Shown: positions 50,735 to 62,794 of the stretch, one piece after another
Layout of the letters: every line of letters starts with the position of its first letter
Numbering within the stretch: the stretch's first letter is position 1
From: Psettodes erumei
Lineage: Eukaryota; Chordata; Actinopteri; Pleuronectiformes; Psettodidae
Direction of reading: 5' to 3'
DNA length: 64,000 nucleotides
Assembly: GCA_016785225.1 (NCBI GenBank)
Contig: JAFBJZ010000902.1
Location: 248,001 to 312,000, forward strand
Position numbers and translations under genes: made by a program
Notes under the pieces: model-generated
What the model saw: the letters and a program-made list of their open reading frames with translations, nothing else
Database searches by the model: none
Told to the model about the DNA's origin: nothing

Positions 50735-52370
50735 ATGAAGGACCGACTGGCGCAGCTGAAAGAGGTAGGGAGAATTTACATTCAAATATAAATAATATTT
50801 ACCCTGTGGGGCACATGTTGCTGCAGTAGCAGCCCTAATGTACCTTCTAATTACCTCCCAGTAATATGATTTTATGCTGGTAGGTCACACAACCTACATT
50901 TTATGTGTAGAGGCACCGTCTGGATAAGTCTAATATTTCTATTGACAGTTTAACATTAGTAATATTATATCACCAAACTGCTGCATATCTTAACAAGTAT
51001 GAACATGGAAATATGAATATAAGAAAGGGCAGATTTGACACAAACTGTATACAAGAGTGTATTTTAAAATATTGGTTTATTCTTGGAAATTCTATGAATA
51101 TAGGTTGTTTGAAAATATTTTAAAGTAATTAGCCGTCATAGTATTCAGTTATTGTCATGATATTAGTTGTGAACATCTAGTATCATTTAACACTGATTAG
51201 TGCAGTTAGATGAACTGAGTTTGAGGTGTGCAGAGCCACATATTCTTGAAAAATGCAGCAGCCTCATGTGACAGCAGCACGCACCCATGAACTAAACCAC
51301 TGTCACAGATCACTGCAGAGAGCTTTCCTTCAAATATAATGGAGTTCAGTGTGGAGAGGTGACTGTGTCACTCTTTATCCCAAAGATAGCCTCCAAAACA
51401 TTCACTCTCTATATATTGACATACAGTATGGTTTTTACTGTCTGAATAACTTTCCACTGATATTTAAAGACAATTGGGGGGAGGGTAACACCTGGGTGAA
51501 AGGAACAGAGAGGGATGCATGAAACTACATGTTTCTGGGAAATGCTGCACATGTTATTACAACCTCATTCTCACTCTGTAATTTAAAGAATTGAAATAAT
51601 AATTATTTTGTTCCTCATCAAATATTAAAGAATAGCCATGCTTGATCCACCTATACATCTATATATTATAGTGTTACATTACTTCACTGGAATAAATTGC
51701 TGGAGTTTTTATTCCTCAGGTGACAATAGAGCCCTTCTCAGATGTGCATTTGACAAAAGTGTGAGAGAGCCACTAACCATACGCCTTCCTTTTGCCACAT
51801 CTTACCTGTGCTTTCTCCAGTTGAATCTCAGACATGACAAAACACAGATCAAAGCTGGTCACTGAAAATGAACTGAGTGGTGGTCTCACAGCCACATCCC
51901 TGACTGAAGCCGATCTGCAGTACAAAGCAAGCCCACAGAAGTCACTGAAAGACTTCTGGGCTGAAAGTGTAATTCCTGCAGATGAAAAGTGCAGGTGTTT
52001 GTTCATTCACTTAGTAAACTGGATATTTTTGTATGGAGAGGTAGTTTTGAAAACAATGACTGCTGTTACACAGGTAAAAGTTTCCCTTTTAATGCCTTTA
52101 CTATAAAAGGGACTTGTTACTGATTTAAAGTTTTCTCTATAGTACTATAGTAATATACCACACATATTGATTTAAATAAATTATGAGTTTGTAAGCGTAT
52201 ATTTGTGTATATTTAGTTGTGTGTAGTTTGGTGGTGGTGGCTTGAAAATATTCTTCTCTACAAAAGGGGGGCATTGCCGAAAAAAGTTTGGGAACTACTG
52301 TTATATAGTATACAAAAGGTGCTGTAGTTATTCTGGGCTACCTCTGAAGTTCACTATGAACCCATTTTTA

Positions 52371-52403
<33 letters not shown>

Positions 52404-52553
52404 CAACAGAAGAGTGATGCTGGAGGTGATGACACTGTGGTTCCTGTGGAGAACGAGGAGTTCATGGATGATTTCTTTGCTCAGGTATTCTGTGTGTGTG
52501 TGTGTGTGTTTGTCTTGTCCTCATATTTCCAAAGGAAAATTGATTTCTTTACT

Positions 52554-52606
<53 letters not shown>

Positions 52607-55600
52607 CAAGATTGAAGATATCCGTGTCAGCATCGACAAGATTGATGAGAGCGTCTCAGAGATCAAAAAATTATACTCCACCATCTTGTCAGCACCCACA
52701 TCTGACCAGAGTAACTCACACATTTTCAACATTATTTCTGTTCACTCTTTATAAACTGTTGTGTTAATATCAGCGCTCACTCTCTCTTTCAGAAACACAA
52801 GATGACCTTGAAGCTCTCACCAATGAGATCAAGAAGTCAGCTAACAACGCACGCAACAAACTGAAGAGTCAGTATTTGGTCTTTTTCTTTTCTTTGTTTT
52901 TTTTTTTTACCCTGTGACAAAATAGTTCAGTCCCCAGTTAAAACAGAATGAAGAGGGTAATGGAGCAGGCAGTGACAGGCGGTGAAAACCTCTGCAAATA
53001 AAACTGAAAACCATCTGGTGGATGGATACCACATTGCATAAGTGTAGAGACGTTCCCATACCATTCCCAACCCCAGATCCAATACCTGAACTTATGTGAG
53101 TATCAATCAGATTCGGTCACCTTAAAACCATGTTGTATCAGCTGCTCATAGCTATCATTACTATCTAATTCAGCCGTCAGTCATAGAATAAATAAACCTA
53201 GGAATAAATAACATTTCCTGTAAAGAGAACAACAAACCAAACCAAAACAAAAAACAAAATCAGTTCTTCCTGGCATACAATAGATGTCATGTTTGAGAAG
53301 ATGCACTGCATATTATTCTAATGCAGTATTATTTAAAAGTGTTATTGTGCTTTGTGTATATTGTGTGGGAAAAGCTCTCATCTGTGGGCAGACAACAGCA
53401 ATGATTACTGATTTACTCTCTCTCTCTCTGTGTACACATCAGCTATTGAGCGCCAGCTTGAGTCCAACACAGACGAGAGGGCCTCTGCTGACCTCAGGAT
53501 ACGCAAGTCACAGGTCAGACAGTCCAACAAGAAGTTTATTTGAACAGACTTGTTGAGTGTGTAGACCCAGAGGTTGAGCATGAAGAGGTTAGACTTCACA
53601 CATTCTTATATTTTTGCAGGAATTGCAGCAAGCAAACTGTTTTGGGTTTTTTTTCTGTTCATTCATTTTTTACAGTGATCTTGGTGCACTACACCAAGAC
53701 ACTAACAACACACCACACTAAAACACACAGAAAAACTAGAGAGAAGGGAAACCTCAGGGGAAATAAATAGAATCTGTCACATGTAGCATATTAAATGTAG
53801 CAACATAGAAGCTCTGAGAGGATACATTAGCTTTTCAGCACCTAGGACAGCAGCCAGTGAAGTTCAGGTGAATGCTTGTATCTTTCTTACTGGTTAAGCT
53901 CTTGCTCCTCCTCCTCTCTCTGGATGTGTGTGGACATTTAAGAAACCAAAAGAGAATTTAGAAAACTATGGAAGAACTTAAAATAAGTCTTTGACCAGGG
54001 AGGTCTGGTCTGACTGATGTCAAAATGTTTGTCCATATAAATTCTGGTGGTTTTAGTGAAAAGTTGTAATGTTCCATTGAGGTTTAATTGTTGTTGCTAT
54101 GACATTAACAAGGAGGAAACATTTACTACCATTACAGTGCTTTGAAATGCCAGCACAAAATATTACTCCTAGGCCAGTGGAGTCTTACCTCCAAGTTGAA
54201 ACTATCAAAATGTTTAGAATAGTTCTGAAGTTTGAGACTGTTGTCAAACCTTTCCTTGTTTGTTAAAATCATTTAACAGGGCATCTGCATTTTCATTCTT
54301 TCCAGCATGCTATCCTGGCCAAGAAGTTTGTAGAGGTGATGACAAAGTACAATGAGGCTCAAGTTGACTTCAGAGACAAGAGCAAAGGACGAATCGCCCG
54401 GCAGCTGGAGATCAGTGAGTTACAGCTGATCATTACAGGCTGGAGTCAGATGAAAAAATGACACGATCACAAACCTTGATGAGAGCACAAATACTTGAAG
54501 CGTTACACGACATTAGCATATTACATCAACACATTGGAACTTAAGAAGTACTTTCCACATGCCACAGTCACATGATTTCATATATTGTCATTTTTGCTGT
54601 TGCCATTTGTCATTTACATGTACTATTTCATATATGCATGGTCTGTATTAGTCAGTTTTCATCAGAATCAGAATTTGATATTTGTTACAAACACTTCAGA
54701 CAAATTCTAAACGAACCAGTGTTGGTTAAGCTGTCTGTGTATGTAGTCTGACAGCGCTGTAAGGAACGAACACTCATTATTTTGCTTGAAAGTGTGGCAG
54801 AACAACTTCCTGTATATTTTTTTTTTTACAGTGTTTACAGTTCTACAGTGTTGCTATAATATGCAATCATTTTCTATCGGCCTCTGTCTTCTGTATTTTA
54901 ACAAAGCCGTCAGCTGTAAAAAAAGATATTTATTTAACACATCTCTCTAAATGTCCTCTCTGTCCATCACAGCGGGGAAAGCAACAACTGACGAAGAACT
55001 GGAAGAGATGCTGGAGGGAGGCAACGCAGCTGTCTTCACTGCTGGGGTAAGACTGGCAAGAAGTACAGAGAGGGGGAATAGGGCGAAATAATACATACAG
55101 AGCTGAAACCATGAGATGACAAAAATCAATCATTTTACTGTTTCAAGCATCTGAGGTGTGAGAATTTGCAGCTTTCTCTTGTCTGGCACGAGAGTAAACA
55201 GATTATTGCTGTGAACGGTTGGTGGGATGAAACAGGACAGCCAGACACCTTTTGCTTATCTTTTTAGTGTATTCTCATCGTCCTTCCGACTTCTTCTTGT
55301 TTGTCTTTGTTTCTGCCCCCTCCCCAGATTATGGACTCCAAAATCAACCAGCAGGCACTGAATGAGATCGAGGCTCGTCACAAAGACATCATGAGGCTGG
55401 AAAGCAGCATCAAAGAGCTCCATGACATGTTTGTTGATATCGCCATGCTCGTTGAAAACCAGGTACATACACACATACACATACACGTGATGGAGCATTC
55501 AATGGACACCTTGCTTTTGTTGTCTTTACAGTCACTTTCATAAAGCCACTGTTATTCACAAGATTACAGAGTACAGGAGTTAATATCACATCCATTCAAG

Positions 55601-57180
55601 TGGAACTGAAAGGCTTTGCTTCATCTGGATGGAAGTTACAAGTTCAAACAGGACTGACATCCTGCAGCTTGTCTGCTTTTTCATTTTTTGCCATTTCCTG
55701 CTTTGCCTCTTGAATTCTTGTTTCTGTTGCTGGGTGTAAATCCATGTCAGCAGACTCGATCCTGATCAGTTCAGTTCACACAACATTGCAATATGGATCA
55801 TGACTTACTTCAAATGCATTTTATTGATTGACCTTATTGATTTATTTAGCATAAACCAAAACTTCATTCCAACAAACAGAAGCCACTTTGCAGTATACGC
55901 CATAGTAATTCTTATTCTTCTTAAAAGAAATGCTGCAATGGGATTTTTTGCCAACTTTATTCATAAAACATAAAATAAAACTAAAAGAATCCCAGTAATG
56001 CAATACAAGATGTTGATCAAATGTATGTCTGATCCATCCCTGACATCCAGCACTGATTGTGTCCAAGATCATAAACTGAGTCCGTGTTTTGAATAAGGAA
56101 ATATAATGTATTGAACTTCCACCATCAGACAACCTTTCCAACTATATGTCATGATGTCACGTTGTTGTAAAAACACATAATCTGAGCAGTCACTGTGATG
56201 GTTTTAACAGTAAGACGCAGCTGACCTGTGCAATGTTCCTTTAGGCTGTTCATTACATTTTATCGCTACTCACAGGTTTGATGAAGTTGAGCCAGCATTA
56301 CAAACTGTCCCTCTGTGTCTCTCCTCTCACATTATTCCCCTCCAGGGTGGTATGATTGACAGGATTGAGAGCAACATGGACCAGTCTGTGGGGTTTGTGG
56401 AGAGGGCGGTGGCTGACACCAAGAAAGCTGCCAAGTTCCAGCAGGAGGCGCGCAGAGTGAGTCGCTTCATCACAGTCTGATGGAGTTCTCTGTGCACTTC
56501 ATACTCAAGCTAATATACGATGACAACTACAAACCCATCAGCATTCACTTGCTGTGTGACATGTTAGCAGTTGAAACTACAGAATTACCGACTGTATGTG
56601 GGGGAGGCCTCTCATGTCTCTGACAGCTGCCTTCGCAGGAGGTTGTAGCACGGCTTCATCACATGAATCTGTGTCTCTTGTCATTTTGGACCCAGTTTTC
56701 TCCCACTGCAGGTTCTTACTTAGTCCAATGGAAAGTTTGGTTTTGTTCTTTTTTTTCCTGTGTGAGGCGCATACAGGAAGTAAAAGCCTGAAGAGATTAC
56801 ATTATAAATCTTTGGTTTATTTTTGTTTATTTACTGTGTTAATTACTCCTGGAGTTTTGAAGAATTTGCACAAATAAAATAACTCTCTCAAAAATAATAA
56901 TTCAGAATGAGAAACTGAATAAACTGGATTTAACTGCTTTTCTAACAAATTTAAGGAAAAAATCAAAAACATGTGTTTTGATAAATGTGTGACATTAACT
57001 CAGACATGGTGTGTTAAGGTTTGCTTTGAGTGATTTGAAGGTCGAGGGTCACTGAACTCCATCTTCCTTTCTGTCTCTGCATCCTTTCCCCCTGTTCTCC
57101 AGAAACAAATGATGATCTTCTGCTGCTGCGTGATTCTGGCTGTCATACTCGGTTCATTTGTCTACAGCTTCATCAAATAG
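50735..57180 (+). CDS. stx3: Syntaxin-3, target-membrane Qa-SNARE
   Basis: Ten coding exons: 50735-50764, 52410-52484, 52611-52710, 52793-52867, 53443-53513, 54306-54414, 54973-55046, 55328-55462, 56346-56456, 57103-57180. They give 285 residues; human STX3 has 289. Syntaxin-3 drives fusion of vesicles with the apical plasma membrane of epithelia and in ribbon-synapse photoreceptors, pairing with SNAP-25/23 and VAMP and held by Munc18. The start MKDRLAQLKE and NEEFMDDFFAQ are followed by the Habc helices (about 28-145). The SNARE helix (about 185-250) has the zero-layer glutamine at Gln223, in LVENQGGMIDRI. The C-terminal anchor is MMIFCCCVILAVILGSFVYS (about 262-281). All junctions are canonical and in phase. 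Exons 2 and 3 follow (TG)n tracts directly. A poly(A) signal lies at 58750-58755. STX2 or STX1 is less likely given the N terminus and synteny; the stx3a or stx3b copy cannot be told. Confidence 0.93.
52374..52604. repeat. (TG)n microsatellites around stx3 exon 2 and before exon 3
   Basis: Three TG runs: 52374-52401 ending nine bases before exon 2, 52491-52508 just after its donor, and 52553-52604 ending six bases before exon 3. Both acceptors are (TG)n followed by TTCAACAG or TTCAAG, with almost no ordinary pyrimidine tract. Confidence 0.95.
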
Positions 57181-58760
57181 AGAACCTGCGCGAGGCCACC
57201 CATCAGCTGAGTCCACACAGTGGAGGATGTTGCAGAGCAGGACTGATCTCAGATGGTCACAAAATGGAGCCTGGGCTCAGGTTACTGTCATTTCAGCTCA
57301 CTCAAAATAGAAATAGAGGCTACAAAACACCACTAACCCCTTCTGAACCTTTTTCCAAAAATCTGTTCCATTTCAGTGCAGTGTCTAGATAATTAGTTAT
57401 GTGTAAATGGAGCTGACAGATATACAGGCGCTTGTCCTAAAAGGCATTAGATCTTAACTCAGAATTTATCGGCCTCATACAGATCTAGCTCACCATTCAT
57501 GGACAACTGCAGAACTCACAGAGGGTTGTATACTAATGTCAGCATTAGACAAAACAGGAATTAAGCAAAATATTAGACACTATTGATTCAATGCCACTCA
57601 AAATTATAGTTGAACCAAGGACCAATGGTCCCAACAAAAACATGGAACAGTGTAGACTTCGTAAATGTGAGCTGTACTGTAGAGCTGTTAAAATGAATTG
57701 TTTGATTGTATAGCTGTAAGTGAAAAATATGTGTGTCTCCTTACAAATTAGCTAGGATAAAGGGTCAAAGAAAATGCTCCACACACAACGAGCAGTCATT
57801 TGTATGAATTTTCCACTAAGTCCCATTTTGGGAGATGTTTGTTTCTCAGTTTTGGTTCTGACACCAATATGATAAGTAATTTTATGAATTTGAATAGTAT
57901 TAGGTGTAAGACTTGTCAGTTAATGTTGGTCTAAATGTGGACCTTTCAGGAGTGTTGAATTTAGCTTAGCTAAATGTGCAGAGGGAATAACTGGGACACT
58001 GGACCTGGATGACAACGGTAGAAGAAAAGTCAGTGGGTCACCAAGATATTTATAGTTTGTTATCTAGGTGGCATGAGCAGATCTCATGACACCAGACTGT
58101 CCTGTCAGGATATGTCATTTTAATTACATATTAAAAGATGTCTTCATTTGTAGGCCCTGTGTGTCCAAGTCTCCCTGCCACTGAGATATTCCTTACAAAG
58201 CTTTCCACCTGAAAGAATTTCTTCAGTGAACTAGAAACTCATATGATCTCAACAGACACAGACTAGTTGGATCTGCCTTCACAAACATTAGGAAGGTCGA
58301 AACAATTGAGATGTGTTATCAGTGAGTAAGGAAGAATTAACAGTGGCTCCAACATTTGAGTGAGGTGAAAGTGACTGAGCCTGAGACAGACCTCTATGAA
58401 AACCACCCTGCCTGTCATCATGTTGCATCTCTGTGAAGTCAGTACCGTAAGAATTGAGACAGCTGTCAATATTCTTTTTTACGTTTTTCAGTTATTTGTG
58501 TTATAATGTGGAAACCACTGTGCCAGTACTTATGCTACTGACCGCATATAGTGATACAATTCAAATCATGCTTTGGATGAAGCATCTGTTATGACTCCGC
58601 AGTGGGCCTTTACTCGATTAATTTTTCAACTGAATGGAAGAAGAAGAATCACATATCAGAGTTTTGATGTTGAACTGCTTCAGATAGTACTGACAGTAGA
58701 TGCTGTTTGACCTGAGAATAGAAGCAAATCGTGAAGTAGTCAGATTAGAAATAAACACAG
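57181..58760 (+). other. Probable stx3 3' UTR
   Basis: Follows the stop codon without an intron signal, up to AATAAA at 58750-58755. No other feature seen. Confidence 0.5.
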
Positions 58761-59559
58761 CCCTGCTTTCTTTGATTACACTGAAACTGCCTTGGGGGTG
58801 TTTAGCTCTTCAGGTCTTTGTTGTGTGTGTATTTGTTTAAAAAAGACTGCTCTACTTTTTAATATGAATGTGTATTTGTGTTTTCCCACTTTCTTTTTTC
58901 AAGGGTTACAGCTGTATTTCCAAAGGTCATTCTTGTATTGACAACCTACTCTTAATCAATATTAAGATTTCTTTATCCAGTTCTTTTTTTAGCCTTCTTG
59001 AGTTCTGGCCACAGTTTAAAACAAGGCTTCAAATAATAACAAATTGATGCCAGACTAGAGGCACTGAGCAGCATCCTATTGCTGGCAAAATGACATGGAT
59101 ACAATTTATGTCCAAAAAAATAAGATAACATGACATCTTTCCACCTACAACCTGGGTTGGTCATGTCAATGATTTTCGACTTGAATACAGGATGGCCCCG
59201 CTTTGTTACCCAAGTTTCCGATAGGCAAAATGAAAATTTAATAATATTATAATAATCCAAAAATAATAAACACTGGCTCTGACGTGTGGATTCAAGGGGG
59301 TGGGTTGGAAATGAGGCCAGACTACTCGTGACGAGCGACCATGGTTCAATTAGCACTGGCCACCTGTTCGCTTCCGTGACACTGATTAAATTTACTGTGA
59401 TTGTGCGTGTCCTTCGCTGTCTGCCTGAATTATTCATAGCATGCCCACTTTGTAGCAATGTATAGGGGAAGTCATTACGTTGTAAAAAACATTTCTGTTA
59501 AAGATCTCTCCATCTGTTACCCAACACAAAATGACTGATGATGATATTTCTCTTTCGTT

Positions 59560-60866
59560 TGATTGTGAATTATAATTACATTCATTCCGTTCGTAACGCG
59601 CGTCAGTTTGGCTTGTTCCTCTCGCTCGCCGTATTTTCGCTGTGCTTGTTTGAAAGACAAGCCACTGCCACCAATCACAGCATCCATGCAACATTTTCCA
59701 GCCAATCAGCAACAGTTTGTTCAAAGCGCACTTCCATTTATGGACCTGTGGGCACTTCCTCGTTGAGGTGAAAGCAACAAAACGTGTCCCTGCGATGTGA
59801 GCCTTGTGGAGGGAAGACAAAGGACGCAGAAGACGTCATACGTCCGGGATCCGTGCGAGCGGTTTGAAGCGGACGGATCTGTATCAATATGGGGGTGAGG
59901 ACCATAAAACGAGTTATTTTTAAGACAATTAAGCTTATTTCTGAGTGATGACTAGTTATATTGGGTAATGGGGTGGTGGTTACGCTGTTGTATCTTTGTG
60001 TGATTGGCTGCTTCTTTTGACTGATTGTGTGTCTGTCCACTAATTTACGTCATTTGGATATATTAACCAATAAGGCATAAGGTCGTTTTCAAATTGTGCT
60101 GTTATTGGTAGTTTGCCAGCTCCTTTATACGCCTATTGGCTGCTCTTGTCCAATCACAGTTTAGAACTCTTCTACGTGAGTGATACGCCTGTAGTCCAAT
60201 GAATGCGCCTCCGACAAATCCGTGATTGGTCGAATGTACTTTTGTGGGCGAGACTTGGTGATGTTTTGTGATGGGTTGGAAAATGGCGGCTGTTTGGAGA
60301 CCGCATTAACTTCATACCATGTCTATACTACCAGCAGCTACATTGTACGTTTGTCGCAGGTTAACAGACATACCCGAATGCGGACATTTTTAAACCAATT
60401 GAGTTTGCTACCGTTATAACCAGGGCGCCTCGCAGAAAGCTAACATTAGCTGGAAACTAGTTGGAATGGAGAAGGCAAAGAACAAAGCTCGAGTCTCCAG
60501 ACAGTCTGGATGCTGTGATACTTTTCTCTAAATGTTCACTTCCAGTGATTTTAGGAATGCAGTTAGCCGTTAAATGAGTCGGGGCCGTACATTTAGCTTC
60601 CCTATCAAACGTGTATAAAAAAGGGTAAACCTATATGAGTTGAAGAGCGTGTTGTTATCTGGGTTGGCTCGAGTTACACAGCAGACTCGGGAGGCAGGCA
60701 CTTAGCTTGGCTCAACACGTTCACCGGGACAGCCCGTGAAACACGCGCCTCGGTGCCGCTTGTTTACTGTCCGGCGGAGCCATGTGGCGCCGTGGTACAG
60801 CTCAGTCCTAGGCTGGCGGGGGCACTTTAACACGCCTGGTGGACACGGCTCGCTTTCCCAGCGATA
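59560..60866 (+). promoter_or_regulatory. CpG-rich promoter and 5' UTR region of kdm2a
   Basis: GC- and CpG-rich compared with the surroundings, especially 59590-59900 and 60660-60866, and ending at the kdm2a start codon. A short ATGGGG|GTGAGG at 59889-59899 could be the end of an alternative first exon. No TATA box is evident. Confidence 0.5.
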
Positions 60867-61955
60867 ATGGATGATTCCAAGCCGCGGTACAGCAAAAGGC
60901 TGGTAAGTGAAAGTGAATGTGTCCTCTGTCGGCGCGGCTTTCACAGGCTGGTGTTGTGTTGGGTGAAGAAATGGGCGCTGCTCGGGTTTTCTTCAACTGA
61001 CTCCAGCTTTGGTTACGTGCGCTAGTTCTGTCTCTTTCCTCGTTCATGAGCACTGGCATATGAAGGCCTGACTCTGCAGAAAGTTAGCTTGAATTACATT
61101 TTTTAATTACTGGTTATCAGTGATTGATCGAGCAAGTAGATGTTGTGTGCTGTCACCTGACAGTCCGTCGCTCTGTCCTTTTCATTATGTTGAATTGGAG
61201 GAACAGAGTTTCAAGGTGGAGCCACAGTGACACTCAATCTCATCCAAGAGAATGTATGATGGAGGCTGCCCTCCAAGTTTCTTCTGAACTATAAAAGGCT
61301 CTGCCCAGTATCAGTCGGACTGACATGAGCGAGAAAGAGTTGCAGGTCGGGAGTGAGGCAGCCTGGGCTCACCTGCATGTCATGACCCGTGTCAAGTTGT
61401 CAAGGCAGCTCTGAAAGTACAGCCTCCAGGAAGAGTGCAAAGTGTAGGGCCACTATTCTGAAACTCAACTTTCAGCAGTTCACAACTTTTCTCCCAACAT
61501 ACAGTGTGTGTGCAGCACATTTCAGATCAGATCAGATTGCAAATTTTTTTAAAACCTGGAAAACAAAGGAATGCAGCGGGAGAACAGTGACCGAGAACCG
61601 TGAAGTTGAAACTCTGAAAATATGGTGAAGACTCTCTGTTAAATAAATAAATTAAAGTGTTAAAATTGTGAAGAAAGAAAACTCAAATACAAAATGCACC
61701 TTTTTATCCCCTTCTTTAGCGAGCTGGTACCCGGCGGCGTTACCATGACGACGGCATCTCAGACGAGGAGATTGACGGAAGGAGGATGTTTGACCTGGAG
61801 GAGAAAGTCAACAGTCAGAGGTTCAGCTCTGAGCGGGTCATTCGCATGGAGGGAAGAGGTACAGTCAGTCAGTCAGTGAGGCTTCTGCTCTTTCTATCCT
61901 GAATCTCAGGATGGAAAAGGCTGAAGGCCTTTTTATCAGTTAAACTGTATATATG

Positions 61956-61997
<42 letters not shown>

Positions 61998-62762
61998 GCT
62001 TAACAAATTCATTAGACCACCATTCATAAAAACGAGAAAAGATGGAAAAACTTGTTTCAAACTAAAAATTGTCTTGTTATTATTAGAACAACTAAATAGT
62101 CCTTATTCACATATATAAACCAAAAATCGGAGCATTTTGTATGACCTCCTTTGGCCGTGTTAACAGTTTGCATTCTTGCTGGTGTTGTTTTATGTTCTTT
62201 TCAACAGTCTTGAGCTCCAAATAGTTTCCAGCTGTTCTCAGAGACTTGATTTGGATGAAACTTTTTTGCGATCTGTTTTTGAATTCAATAAATCTCAGAT
62301 CCGTTAGATAGGATTCAGTTCTGGACTTTAATTTTGCTGGTCCATCAGTTCAGTTGTTCAATTCAAGCTGAATTCACCTTCTTATTCCTCCCACTTTAGA
62401 GCCAGCACACTGGAATTGTGAGAAGTCAGAAATGAATAAAGAGTAACATACAACCACTAAAACAAATAGTTCTGTTCTGGAATGCAAGTAAATAACTAAT
62501 TTGGCATCTCAATCAAGACATAATGTGCTTTACTGTTTTTTTTGTAAAACATTATATTTAAAAGTTAATGAATGATAACAATAACTAAATTTTAGCATTA
62601 AAATATCATTTTGATTTAAGAGCTTGTGAATATTGGTGGATTAACCATTACAGAAACAAAATAAAACAAAAAACATGTTCTTAATAAAATAAAAAAATAT
62701 TTTGGTAATCAGCAATACTGCTAGGCCACACTGGGTGGTGGTCGAATAAATTTGACAAACAC

Positions 62763-62794
<32 letters not shown>

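Noticed and set aside
52242..52754. 170- and 130-codon plus-strand frames over stx3 exons 2 and 3
   Set aside because: Mostly translated (TG)n repeat (CVCV runs) reading through introns; the real exons are the short stx3 pieces.
58973..59458. 161-codon minus-strand frame
   Set aside because: Long for chance but without domain, splice or composition support, lying antisense between stx3 and kdm2a; I could not support a gene.
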